Source: DATMXT01 sp963662765 (GTDB lineage Bacteria > Bacillota > Clostridia > Oscillospirales > Feifaniaceae). From it: a DNA stretch of 64,000 nucleotides. The DNA is taken from NCBI GenBank assembly GCA_963662765.2, contig CAXXUP010000004.1, forward strand, positions 124,001 through 188,000. The letters run 5' to 3'. The translations under genes were made by a program, and so were the position numbers. Positions within the stretch are counted from its first letter, which is position 1. Each line of letters starts with the position of its first letter. Shown one piece after another: positions 41,834-54,244 of this stretch. The notes beneath the pieces are model-generated. The model was not told the origin of the DNA. It did no database searches and saw nothing but the letters and a program-made list of their open reading frames with translations.

Positions 41834-43366
41834 TTGAAAAAGGTACTGACGTTCATCACGGCAGTGGCACTCTGCGTCGCTCTGTTCGCAATTGTGGGCG
41901 GCGTCATGGGGGACAGATTTGTGCCGGCCATGGCAAATAACACGCCGGGGGTCTCAAACCCGGCCACTTCCCGAAAAAAAGATTTTCTCATCGTCTGCGG
42001 CAGCTATGAGGGAAGTCTCAACCCGCTATGGCCGCAAAGTGAGACCGACGCCGCCGTCACACGGCTCATTTTCGACCCCCTGGTCGAGTCTGCCGCCGAT
42101 GGGACACCCACGGCCTGCCTTGCCGACTACACGCTGTCTGCCGACGGGTTGACCTATACGTTCACCATTCAAAAAAACGCCGTCTTTTCAGACGGGACTT
42201 CCGTCACAACGGACGATGTCGCCTTCACATGGGATGTCATCCGAGACCCCGATTACGACGGGGTCTGCGACCTGTCGGACCTTGCTTCGGTGCAGGTGAA
42301 GGATGACCGCACCATCACGGCGACACTTAAAGCTCCAAGAGCCTCGGCCGTCTTCGACCTCGGTGCCCCGCCGCTGTCCCGTGCTTATTACGGCAAGGGC
42401 TACACACAGGGACAGCTCGACTATGTGCGGCTCCAGTCCCCGCGGCCGATGGGCTGCGGTCAGTATACGCTTGGTACATATACAATGGAACGTATGACGC
42501 TGACCCGCTGCGATGACTACTACGCCGGAAAGCCCGGATATGAGACCGTGACGTTTCTCGTCACAGATGACGGTGCCGCTCTCATGAAGTCCGGCGAGGC
42601 AGACGTCTGCCTGACAGGCTTAGCCGAAGAAGCCCCCTACATTGAAAACCGTACGGTGGAGACCGACAGCATCGGCCTGCTCGGCTTTAACACCGCCGAC
42701 AGCACGCTTGCGGACCCCGTTGTACGCCAAGCAATCGCACTGTGCGTCGACCGGCAGGCGCTGATCAATGCGACGCTTTCCGGCCTTGGACAGCCTCTTG
42801 ACGTGCCGGTTTTTGCCGGCTCTTGGGCTTACGGCGGCGAGACCGCCGCAACCTATGACCCGGCGGCGGCCGCAGCCCTTTTGACGGGGGCCGGCTACAA
42901 AAATCTAACGCTGACCTACACCGTGACAGAGGGCAATCAAGCCTCGCAGGCGCTGGGTGAGCAGCTGAAAGAGGCACTTGCCGCCGCCGGCATAACCTTG
43001 AAGCTTGAACGGCTCGACTATGGCAGCCTGCTGCGCAAGGTCGAGCTTCAAGGCTGCCAGCTTTGGTTTATGGGTATTGGTGTCACCCCATCCGCAAATC
43101 CCGCGGCACTTGTCGCCACGGACGGGGAATACAACCTATTTAGTTATTCGAACAGCATGGCGGATATGCTGCTGGCTGAGATTGAAGCCGGCACCATTGA
43201 GCAACGCAAGACGGTCTGTTCCAGACTGTGGCAAGAGCTTGCCACCGACCCGCCCTTTGCGGTGCTCTATCAGGGAGAGCGGGAGGTGGCGGTCAACATC
43301 CGGGCGACAGGCCTAACGTTCTCGCCGCTGCGACCCTTTACGGCCGACATCTATCAATTGACTTAA
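41834..43366 (+). CDS. Family 5 extracellular solute-binding protein (peptide/nickel ABC type)
   Basis: About 510 residues. A signal peptide (KKVLTFITAVALCVALFAIV) has no lipobox Cys. The family 5 start is clear: EGSLNPLWPQSETDAAVTRL and FDPLVESAADGTPTACLADY, then FTIQKNAVFSDGTSVTTDDV. It binds peptides or related solutes outside the membrane. Start TTG 41834 (or TTG 41831) after GGAGGG. No permease or ATPase genes follow, so it is an orphan binding protein, perhaps working with a transporter encoded elsewhere. Confidence 0.87.
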   Translation: MKKVLTFITAVALCVALFAIVGGVMGDRFVPAMANNTPGVSNPATSRKKDFLIVCGSYEGSLNPLWPQSETDAAVTRLIFDPLVESAADGTPTACLADYTLSADGLTYTFTIQKNAVFSDGTSVTTDDVAFTWDVIRDPDYDGVCDLSDLASVQVKDDRTITATLKAPRASAVFDLGAPPLSRAYYGKGYTQGQLDYVRLQSPRPMGCGQYTLGTYTMERMTLTRCDDYYAGKPGYETVTFLVTDDGAALMKSGEADVCLTGLAEEAPYIENRTVETDSIGLLGFNTADSTLADPVVRQAIALCVDRQALINATLSGLGQPLDVPVFAGSWAYGGETAATYDPAAAAALLTGAGYKNLTLTYTVTEGNQASQALGEQLKEALAAAGITLKLERLDYGSLLRKVELQGCQLWFMGIGVTPSANPAALVATDGEYNLFSYSNSMADMLLAEIEAGTIEQRKTVCSRLWQELATDPPFAVLYQGEREVAVNIRATGLTFSPLRPFTADIYQLT

Positions 43367-43447
43367 CGGCAAAATAGCGGTACAATTCATCTATATCGGG
43401 GCGTAAGCTCCGCTATTGTGAAATCACACACGGAGGTGCGAATTGCC

Positions 43448-44440
43448 ATGTCTAAGGTTATTGAGGACCTCTCAACCATATGGCGCAATGGATCGACCAA
43501 GAAAAAGATCGCCTGCATCGGCAGCATCAACGCCGACATGAGCATCCGGGTCGAGCGATTTGTCGCCCCCGGGGAGACCATGCGGGGCAGAGGCTTTAAG
43601 ATGTTTAACGGCGGGAAGGGTGCCAATCAGGCCGCCGCCGCCGGCAATCTGGCCGGCACCGTCTTCATGTTCGGCAAGATCGGCAACGATCCCTTCGCCG
43701 AGAAAATTCGCAACGGTCTGTGCGCTCAAGGGGTATTTTGCGATGCCGTTCGGGCCGAGAAGGATATCTCGACCGGGACCGCCATCATTCAGGTGGCCGA
43801 CAGCGGCCAAAACGCCATCATCATCGATGCCGGTGCGAACGCTCTGGTCGACGAGGCCTATCTCGACGCTTCCAAGGCGCTGCTTAACCTTTGCAACATC
43901 GCGCTCCTTCAGCTCGAGATCCCGATGCCAACCAATGTCTATGCCGCAAAGTACTGCCGTGACCTAGGCATGACCGTCATTCTCGACCCGGCGCCGGCAG
44001 CCCCGCTTCCGGCGGAGCTTTTGGCGTGCGTCGACATCATCACTCCCAACGAGACCGAGCTTGAACAGATCACCGGCATTAAGCCCACAAGCTGGGATGA
44101 GCGGCTTCGAGCCTGCAAGGCACTGTGCGACATGGGGGTGGGGGTTGTCATCAACAAGGCCGGCCCCGACGGCGTCTACGTCTACCGGGAGGGGGTCATG
44201 AAGAACTACCCCACCTACGAAGTCGAGGTAGTGGACACCACCGCGGCTGGGGACTCCTTTAACGGAGCCTTTGCCTATGCCACGTCCTGCGGAGTCGACT
44301 TTGAGCCGGCCATAGACTTTGCAAACCTCTTGGCCGCCGTCTCGACAACGGGATTTGGCGCCCAGTCGGCCATGCCGACAAGGCTTGGCATGGAAAAGGC
44401 CAGGGCAACCCTGCGCCGCAAAGAAGAAATCCTGCCGTAA
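43448..44440 (+). CDS. Ribokinase-like PfkB family carbohydrate kinase
   Basis: A 330-residue sugar kinase. IGSINADMSIRVERFVAPGE and FNGGKGANQAAAAGNL are the N-terminal ribokinase motifs, TPNETELEQITG is the NxxE Mg site and DTTAAGDSFNGAFAYA the C-terminal catalytic GxGD-like motif (here AAGD). An extra ~25 residues precede the domain. Closest to ribokinase by motif, but no ribose transport genes are adjacent. ATG 43448 follows GGAGGTG; terminator at 44458. Confidence 0.86.
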   Translation: MSKVIEDLSTIWRNGSTKKKIACIGSINADMSIRVERFVAPGETMRGRGFKMFNGGKGANQAAAAGNLAGTVFMFGKIGNDPFAEKIRNGLCAQGVFCDAVRAEKDISTGTAIIQVADSGQNAIIIDAGANALVDEAYLDASKALLNLCNIALLQLEIPMPTNVYAAKYCRDLGMTVILDPAPAAPLPAELLACVDIITPNETELEQITGIKPTSWDERLRACKALCDMGVGVVINKAGPDGVYVYREGVMKNYPTYEVEVVDTTAAGDSFNGAFAYATSCGVDFEPAIDFANLLAAVSTTGFGAQSAMPTRLGMEKARATLRRKEEILP

Positions 44441-44457
44441 CATCCGACAAGAACGGG

Positions 44458-44491
44458 ACAGAGGCCCGGTCACGGGCCTCTGTTTTATTTT
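44458..44491 (+). terminator. Terminator of the ribokinase-like gene
   Basis: ACAGAGGCCCG, GTCA loop, CGGGCCTCTGT, then TTTATTTT. Confidence 0.93.
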
Positions 44492-44554
44492 GGGGCTTGC
44501 ATTGCGGAAAAGTTAGGAGTATACTGCTCTTTGTTCAATTTGAGGATGGTGACC

Positions 44555-44998
44555 ATGACCGACATCGAACTAGCCCGCGAAGCGCTCACACATGGCAGCA
44601 CCTGTGCGGTTGTACGGGGTGGCCGTCTGCTTTACGCAGCCGGGGGGATCGGGGTCAAGCCGCTACTAGCCGTCTTGGACGAAAGGCCTGCCGACCTGAA
44701 TCATTCCTCTGTTGCCGACACTGTCATCGGAAAGGCCGCTGCGGTCATCCTGGTGGTGGGCGGCGCGAAAACGGTCCACGGTGAGGTTATGAGCCAAGTT
44801 GCCGCCGATTATTTGAACAGTCACGGGGTAGAATACTCCTGGTCGCAGCTTGTGCCGATTATAATGAACCGGACAGGCGACGGTATGTGTCCGCTCGAAC
44901 AGTCGGTGGTCGGCATCGACGATGCCCCCAAAGCGCTCGCAGCAGTGCGTGAGCGAATTGGGATTTTAATGGCCGCCAAGGTTGCACAAACGCGCTGA
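44555..44998 (+). CDS. DUF1893 domain protein
   Basis: A 147-residue protein. It begins MTDIELAREALTHGSTCAVV, then RGGRLLYAAGGIGVKPLLAV and VADTVIGKAAAVILVVGGAK, and ends with the block MNRTGDGMCPLEQSVVGIDD. This pattern matches the DUF1893 family of anaerobic bacteria and archaea, whose members have one conserved Cys (CPLE) and no established function. I place the start at ATG 44555, in-frame with a possible earlier start 24 bases upstream. Single gene just before the rRNA operon. Confidence 0.8.
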   Translation: MTDIELAREALTHGSTCAVVRGGRLLYAAGGIGVKPLLAVLDERPADLNHSSVADTVIGKAAAVILVVGGAKTVHGEVMSQVAADYLNSHGVEYSWSQLVPIIMNRTGDGMCPLEQSVVGIDDAPKALAAVRERIGILMAAKVAQTR

Positions 44999-45090
44999 CC
45001 TTTTTTCAGCAGTTTAACGATTGTCTTGTGGACAAGCGCAAACCTGTCCACAAAAGCAAAAATAATGAGAAAAATAGGTCAGAAAAAGGC

Positions 45091-45120
45091 TTGACAAAGC
45101 GCAGCACAGTATAGTATCCT
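45091..45120 (+). promoter_or_regulatory. Predicted rRNA operon promoter
   Basis: TTGACA (45091-45096), 18-base spacer, TATCCT (45115-45120). It lies about 140 bases before 16S, in an AT-rich region with few reading frames, as usual for rrn promoters. Confidence 0.7.
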
Positions 45121-45259
45121 ATATAAGCACCGCCGAGCAGTGGTGCGCTGGACCTTGAAAATTAAACAGCACTAAAGCATACTAAAAGCCCTTGGAAATT
45201 TCGAGTTTAAAGAAACTCTGGACAAAATTTTTAGAGCTACGAAACAAACGAACTATTAT

Positions 45260-46811
<1,552 letters not shown>

Positions 46812-46942
46812 AGACTGTGTTCTGAAATACGAACACATATCTTAGGTCGGTTACAAGGGTTTAAAAAATGCTTCTAGTGCTGTTTAATTTTGAGGGTCCG
46901 CAGGATCTTCAAACCAAAAGAGGTGGGTGTCCACCTGCGAAC

Positions 46943-47018
46943 GGGGGTGTAGCTCAGTTGGGAGAGCACCTGCTTTGCAAGCAGGGGGTCGACAGTTCGA
47001 ATCTGTTCATCTCCACCA
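46943..47018 (+). tRNA. tRNA-Ala (TGC)
   Basis: 76 nt with encoded CCA. Acceptor GGGGGTG pairs with CATCTCC, the anticodon loop is CTTTGCAA and the T-loop TTCGAAT. It lies in the 16S-23S spacer, paired with tRNA-Ile. Confidence 0.97.
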
Positions 47019-47021
47019 AAT

Positions 47022-47098
<77 letters not shown>

Positions 47099-47224
47099 AA
47101 TGTACCTTGAAAATTGAATGAAGCGAAAGAGAGAAGAATAAGTAAAGCAAAATGGGTAAGCATCGAAAGATGCTATTACAATTTTAGCGAGAAAATTTGA
47201 TGAACTCACATAATTTAGAGAACC

Positions 47225-50066
<2,842 letters not shown>

Positions 50067-50154
50067 AGTTAGCAGAATTACAAAAGTCTGCAACTATTTA
50101 TGTGAGTTCATTTTTCTCTTCGCTTCATTCAATTTCCAGGGTACATGCCCTGAT

Positions 50155-50274
50155 AGTCGGTGTTTATTACCGGGAGGTTCCACCCGTTCCCATTCCGAAC
50201 ACGGTAGTTAAGCTCCTTGGTGCCGAAAATACTTGGTGGGTAACTGCCTGGGAAAATAGGTCGATGCCGGCACT
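50155..50274 (+). rRNA. rrf: 5S ribosomal RNA
   Basis: About 120 nt. The conserved CCCGTTCCCATTCCGAACAC and GGTAGTTAAGCTCC blocks are clear, with the 3' arm GGTCGATGCCGG. The ends are estimated to a few bases. Confidence 0.93.
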
Positions 50275-50280
50275 CTCAGA

Positions 50281-50310
50281 CGTGGCTGCGCACACAGCTG
50301 CGCAGCCACG
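50281..50310. repeat. Perfect inverted repeat between 5S and tRNA-Asn
   Basis: CGTGGCTGCGCA, six-base loop, TGCGCAGCCACG: a 12-bp perfect stem with no T-tract. It may be an RNA-processing hairpin or partial terminator of the rrn operon. Confidence 0.6.
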
Positions 50311-50318
50311 TCCCATAT

Positions 50319-50394
50319 TCCTCCTTAGCTCAGCTGGTAGAGCATGCGGCTGTTAACCGCAGGGTCGTTGGTTCGAGTCCAACAGGGGGAGCCA
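50319..50394 (+). tRNA. tRNA-Asn (GTT)
   Basis: 76 nt with encoded CCA. Acceptor TCCTCCT/AGGGGGA (one wobble), anticodon loop CTGTTAA, T-loop TTCGAGT. Confidence 0.97.
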
Positions 50395-50398
50395 AAAT

Positions 50399-50475
50399 GG
50401 GCCTTTAGCTCAGCTGGTCAGAGCAACCGGCTCATAACCGGTCGGTCCCGGGTTCGAATCCCTGAAGGCCCACCA
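50399..50475 (+). tRNA. tRNA-Met (CAT), elongator type
   Basis: 77 nt with encoded CCA. Acceptor GGGCCTT/AAGGCCC, anticodon loop CTCATAA. The fully paired first base pair and lack of the GGG anticodon stem of initiators point to the elongator. Confidence 0.95.
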
Positions 50476-50548
50476 CAGCGGAAGTCAGACGAGGGGCCAG
50501 CTTACATGGGTCGCTGCCCTAAACTGGCTGCTCCTCTGCCTTTCACAC

Positions 50549-50624
50549 AGGGGTATAGCTCAGTTGGTAGAGCAGTGGTCTCCAAAACCACGTGCCGAGG
50601 GTTCAAGTCCTTCTGCCCCTGCCA
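50549..50624 (+). tRNA. tRNA-Trp (CCA)
   Basis: 76 nt with encoded CCA. Acceptor AGGGGTA/TGCCCCT, anticodon loop CTCCAAA, T-loop TTCAAGT. Confidence 0.97.
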
Positions 50625-50627
50625 TAT

Positions 50628-50702
50628 GGCCCGTTGGTCAAGTGGTCAAGACGGCGGCCTCTCACGCCGCAATCAGGAGTTCGACTCTCCTACGGGTCAC
50701 CA
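50628..50702 (+). tRNA. tRNA-Glu (CTC)
   Basis: 75 nt with encoded CCA. Acceptor GGCCCGT/ACGGGTC, anticodon loop CTCTCAC. The CTC isoacceptor is the rarer one. Confidence 0.95.
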
Positions 50703-50728
50703 CACAATCGGGAGTACGCTCCCTATAC

Positions 50729-50804
<76 letters not shown>

Positions 50805-50837
50805 AGCAGATACGGCGGAGTAAGCTCTGCCGTTCAT

Positions 50838-50913
50838 GCTGTTGTAGCTCAGTAGGCAGAGCACATCCTTGGTAAGGATGAGGTCGTGCGTTCGAATCGC
50901 ATCAACAGCTCCA
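50838..50913 (+). tRNA. tRNA-Thr (GGT)
   Basis: 76 nt with encoded CCA. Acceptor GCTGTTG/CAACAGC, anticodon stem CATCC/GGATG, loop TTGGTAA. Last tRNA of the array; the integrase remnant begins about 120 bases after it. Confidence 0.95.
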
Positions 50914-50917
50914 GAAG

Positions 50918-50943
50918 AAGGCAGCCAATAGGCTGCCTTTTTT
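50918..50943 (+). terminator. Terminator of the rRNA-tRNA operon
   Basis: AAGGCAGCC, AATA loop, GGCTGCCTT, then TTTT. Directly after tRNA-Thr. Confidence 0.95.
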
Positions 50944-51034
50944 GTGTCTATCAATGGTTATAACTTTTCCGTTATTGTGGGTTAGTGCTTGTTCTGAAGT
51001 TTTACGACGTATACCGACCCCAGTGGGCCGTCGA

Positions 51035-51267
51035 TCATTTCGCGCGATGAGCAGGCGACGCATCCGATACGGCGCGGTTTGCCGACTTCGGGGTGGGCGC
51101 AATTAAATCAATAGAGCGGTCAAAAGTGGTGAGCGCTTTGGCTCGGGCAGAGGCGATTATATGCCCGTAGATATTTGTGGTGGTGCTGGATCTGAAGTGG
51201 TCGAGTTGATTGGCGACTTCCACAATGGGTACACCATCGATTTGCGGAACAAAAGGGGCGCCAGCAA
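51035..51267 (-). pseudogene. Remnant of a tyrosine recombinase (integrase C-terminus)
   Basis: A minus-strand frame reads LIAGAPFVPQIDGVPIVEVA, then NQLDHFRSSTTTNIYGHIIA and SARAKALTTFD. This matches the end of phage/ICE tyrosine integrases, where LGH-x-STT-x-NIY holds the catalytic His region and Tyr. Upstream a stop codon closes the frame and the neighbouring membrane-protein gene begins, so only ~75 codons of the catalytic end survive. It lies next to a tRNA array, the usual target of such integrases. There is no intact recombinase in the window. Confidence 0.7.
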
Positions 51268-51277
51268 TTAAATAGTG

Positions 51278-51667
51278 TTATCTCAGCTGGATAAAAATGC
51301 CCGAGTGGATTACCTTGGCAAGAAGGAGAGCGGGCCAGCTCAGCGCAAACCACACCCCCGTGAAGAACGGGCAGACCTGCCCCAGGACATTAAAGCGGGT
51401 GTGGGAGTAGTCCCATACATTCCAGCCCAAGGCTAAGTTTATCACGCATCCCACGAGGAATTCCACTGTTGTTATGATTAGCGCCCCCAGTGCGCATAGG
51501 ACGAGCATGGGAAATGAGGTGTGTGTAGCCAATGCGTAGAGCAACGTAAAGCACAATCCGCCCGTGAGGAACATAGTCCAGTGAGTGCGTCTGCGCCATA
51601 GTATCTCGAGGGCCGCATAGGTTCCACCGCCAAGTAAAAACACAAAACTAAGTTCTAGGCACATCAT
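51278..51667 (-). CDS. Small CmpB-like membrane protein
   Basis: A 129-residue hydrophobic protein with about four membrane segments. It contains LSFVFLLGGGTYAALEILWR, TTVEFLVGCVINLALGWNVW, and DYSHTRFNVLGQVCPFF with a WALS-like end. The W-D-Y-S-x-x-x-F-N-x-x-G-x-x-C block is also present in the protein at 6732-7475 (DYSTYPFNLNGCVC), so they belong to one broad family. No clear ribosome site is seen. The function is unknown; it could have come with the mobile element whose integrase remnant lies next to it. Confidence 0.65.
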   Translation of the reverse strand: MMCLELSFVFLLGGGTYAALEILWRRRTHWTMFLTGGLCFTLLYALATHTSFPMLVLCALGALIITTVEFLVGCVINLALGWNVWDYSHTRFNVLGQVCPFFTGVWFALSWPALLLAKVIHSGIFIQLR

Positions 51668-51729
51668 AATCCCTAGTATGTGAGAAAAGGATTTGAATAT
51701 AAGCGTGTATAGAGTGGGAAGGAGAAATC

Positions 51730-51903
51730 ATGAATGCTGAACTGACTATCCATGTGCTGCTAAAGGAGGTTCCCAGTGCCAAAGCTTTATATCCGATTCA
51801 CTTTGACGCCTTCATGTTGTGCATCCTCCCCAAAAATAGAATAATTGTGCAAGCAAGTAGAAATCAGATATTTCTACCAATATTTCGTCGGCAAGCTATA
51901 TGA
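51730..51903 (+). CDS. Candidate 57-residue small protein
   Basis: ATG 51730 behind a good AAGGAG site opens a 57-residue frame: MNAELTIHVLLKEVPSAKAL, then YPIHFDAFMLCILPKNRIIV and QASRNQIFLPIFRRQAI, stop 51901-51903. I recognise no family. Support is the ribosome site and the otherwise empty region; against it, there is no visible promoter and the sequence may be part of decayed mobile DNA. Confidence 0.35.
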   Translation: MNAELTIHVLLKEVPSAKALYPIHFDAFMLCILPKNRIIVQASRNQIFLPIFRRQAI

Positions 51904-52107
51904 GTTCACAATAAGTCACGTATAACCTTCGCAAAACGCATGAAACCCTGTAACTTTTGCGGCTGCAGGGTGAGCATAAAATTACTTCATGCAAAGTGCG
52001 TACAATCAGAGTTTACTTATGCTGGTGTAAAATGACACAAAAAAGGCGGCGCATAAGCGGTATCATCCCACATAAAATAATCAAAACAGCATCGGAGGTA
52101 CTATTTC
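51904..52107. other. Spacer before hsp20
   Basis: AT-rich with a CTGTAACTTTTGCGGCTGCAG-like imperfect hairpin near 51950. I see no gene. No CIRCE-type inverted repeat (HrcA operator) was found in front of the small heat shock gene. Confidence 0.4.
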
Positions 52108-52557
52108 ATGAATAAAGACTCAAATGAACTCGGCTTTGTTATCAACGGCGACGTAGGGAGTTACTTCAGCGGCCCCCTTCCGGATATAGACAAATATGAC
52201 GATCGCGTATGGGGCGAAAATCCTTTCAGCGGCTTTAGGGTGGACCTCCGGGATACAGAGGACGCCTATATCGTTGAGGCCGAAATGCCCGGCCTTGATA
52301 GGAAGGATATCGACATCAACGCCGACGACAATTCGCTGACCATCTCGGCCCACTATGACGAAAATGCTGAACAAAAGGACAAAGAAGGGAACTATATTCA
52401 AAGGGAACGCCACGCCGGCGCTTTCAGTCGCAGTTTTACGCTCGATAACATTCTGGAGAATGAGGTTACGGCGGAAATGGCGAGCGGCATTTTGAGGGTC
52501 CGCTGCCCAAAGAAGACAAATACGCAGGCAGACACCCAAAAAGTCAATATCCGGTAA
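52108..52557 (+). CDS. Hsp20/alpha-crystallin family small heat shock protein
   Basis: A 149-residue ATP-independent holdase chaperone. The alpha-crystallin domain (about 45-138) begins GFRVDLRDTEDAYIVEAEMP and contains GLDRKDIDINADDNSLTISA. The family signature near its end is ASGILRVRCPKK (A-x-x-x-G-I-L). The N-terminal arm is short. ATG 52108 has a CGGAGGTAC site. Single gene. Confidence 0.93.
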   Translation: MNKDSNELGFVINGDVGSYFSGPLPDIDKYDDRVWGENPFSGFRVDLRDTEDAYIVEAEMPGLDRKDIDINADDNSLTISAHYDENAEQKDKEGNYIQRERHAGAFSRSFTLDNILENEVTAEMASGILRVRCPKKTNTQADTQKVNIR

Positions 52558-52572
52558 ACCCCCTACAGATGA

Positions 52573-52612
52573 AAATCCCCGTGTCAAATCGACAAGGGGA
52601 TTTCTCTGTTTA
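52573..52612. terminator. Hairpin between hsp20 and degV
   Basis: AAATCCCC, 14-base loop region with a TGTC/GACA inner stem, GGGGATTT, then CTCTGTTT. Convergent genes share it; the T-tract is weak. Confidence 0.6.
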
Positions 52613-52662
52613 CTATGGCGGGGTACTCGAGATGTGATCGTTTGGCCCGATCGACGACTATA

Positions 52663-53481
52663 TCAGAGAATAAAGGAAACCGCGACCCCACTCGGTCCCA
52701 AGTGAATGCCCAAAGCGGGCCCCATTCTGTGGAGCTTGACCGTGATGTTGGGGCATTTTATCGATAGTGCATTGTAAAGTTCGGTGCAAACCTGATTTGG
52801 GGAAATGTAGTTCACGATAATATCCTTTGCGCCGAACGGCACGAGTTCCGTAAGTTTTTTTACTGCGTTATTTTTGCCGCGAGCAGCACCATCGGCCACG
52901 ATAACGCCGTCTTTGCACCGCAAAATCGGCATGATATTCAAATACGTCCCCACGTTCATGCGCACAAATCCGATCCTGCCGCTCTTTCGCAGTTGCGTCA
53001 TATCGTCAAGCGTGAAGACGATGGTTATTTTCTCACGAAGGATATCCAACTCTTTTGCGATATCGGCAAGCCCCAGACCGCTCTGCGCCAGTTTGACCGC
53101 CTCCAAAACGAGCAGATATAGTCCCCCGGCCGAGAGTAGGCTGTCGTAAACTAAGACGCGGTTGCTTTCGATCTGCGTGGCCGCCATATAAGCAGCACTG
53201 TAGGTGCCGCTGAGGCGAGAAGAGAGAGTAAGGCACAGCATCTCATTTCCTTGAGCCAGTTCTTTTTCAAACACACTTTGGAAAGCAGCCGGGCTTGGCT
53301 GAGAGGTTGTCAGTTCTTTGTCTGATTTAAACAGCGCCTCAAAGTCTCCGTTCTCATCGGAATAACCTTCGTAAAACAGCTTACCGTCAACGATGTAAGT
53401 GACGGGTACGATTTCAATTCCGATTTCATCGGCGTCTCGCTTTGTCATGCAAACCGTCGAGTCAGTTGTGATTTTAACCAT
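52663..53481 (-). CDS. DegV family (FakB-like) fatty-acid-binding protein
   Basis: About 272 residues. It begins MVKITTDSTVCMTKRDADEI, then TSQPSPAAFQSVFEKELAQG and LTLSSRLSGTYSAAYMAATQ, all DegV hallmarks. In Firmicutes these proteins (FakB) hold a fatty acid for phosphorylation by FakA (family knowledge). Start ATG 53481 overlaps the accA stop by eight bases, so it belongs to the fatty-acid synthesis operon. fakA is not in the window. The ligand and its chain type are not readable. Confidence 0.88.
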   Translation of the reverse strand: MVKITTDSTVCMTKRDADEIGIEIVPVTYIVDGKLFYEGYSDENGDFEALFKSDKELTTSQPSPAAFQSVFEKELAQGNEMLCLTLSSRLSGTYSAAYMAATQIESNRVLVYDSLLSAGGLYLLVLEAVKLAQSGLGLADIAKELDILREKITIVFTLDDMTQLRKSGRIGFVRMNVGTYLNIMPILRCKDGVIVADGAARGKNNAVKKLTELVPFGAKDIIVNYISPNQVCTELYNALSIKCPNITVKLHRMGPALGIHLGPSGVAVSFIL

Positions 53482-54244
53482 TGTAAATCCCAACCCTTCT
53501 GTAACGACGATATCGATTGCCGAGAAGCTCATCTGTACCGAGGGCTAAGTTTATTCTTATAACCGCAAGCAAATCGCTTTTTATGCTTTTGAACATAACT
53601 CTGTTTTCCGGGATGATTTTTTCAATAAGGCCGAGCTTTTCCAGGTCTTCGCCAGTCAGTTTCAGACACTGGCTTGCTTCTTTGACCTTGCTGCTGTCCT
53701 TCCATAGGATACTGGCACATCCCTCCGGAGAAATGACCGAAAAAATCGAGTTCTCCAGCATCCATATCTCATCGGAAACCGCAAGCGCCAAGGCGCCCCC
53801 GCTTCCACCCTCGCCGATGATGATTGAAATGATGGGTGTTTTCAATGTTATCATCTCGTAGAGGTTTTCGGCGATGGCCTGCGCCTGCCCACGCTCTTCG
53901 GCTTCGATTCCGGGATATGCGCCGGATGTGTCGATGAAGCAAATGACGGGGCGGTGGAATTTTTCGGCGAGCTTCATCTGCCTGAGCGCTTTGCGATACC
54001 CTTCCGGGTGTGCGCTGCCGAAATTTCGACGTGCCTTGTCCTTGACATCCCGTCCTTTTTCGATTGCAATGACCGTGACAGGAATTTCTCCCAGCATTGC
54101 GAAGCCAGCCATGATCGCTTTGTCGTCCCCAAACCTGCGGTCTCCGTGCATCTCGGTGAAGTCCGTAAAAATGGCATTGACAAAATCAACCGAGGTGAAA
54201 CGGCCCTTTGCCCGCGCTTTCAACACCTTTTCATAAGCGGTCAT
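53474..54244 (-). CDS. accA: Acetyl-CoA carboxylase carboxyltransferase subunit alpha
   Basis: A 256-residue subunit that with AccD transfers the carboxyl group from biotin to acetyl-CoA. GDRRFGDDKAIMAGFAMLG and the CoA/oxyanion region FIDTSGAYPGIEAEERGQAQ are clear, as is IIGEGGSGGALALAVSDEIW. Shorter than the E. coli form but typical for Gram-positives. It overlaps accD by four bases and the DegV gene by eight, near the end of the FASII operon. Confidence 0.96.
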   Translation of the reverse strand: MTAYEKVLKARAKGRFTSVDFVNAIFTDFTEMHGDRRFGDDKAIMAGFAMLGEIPVTVIAIEKGRDVKDKARRNFGSAHPEGYRKALRQMKLAEKFHRPVICFIDTSGAYPGIEAEERGQAQAIAENLYEMITLKTPIISIIIGEGGSGGALALAVSDEIWMLENSIFSVISPEGCASILWKDSSKVKEASQCLKLTGEDLEKLGLIEKIIPENRVMFKSIKSDLLAVIRINLALGTDELLGNRYRRYRRVGIYNG

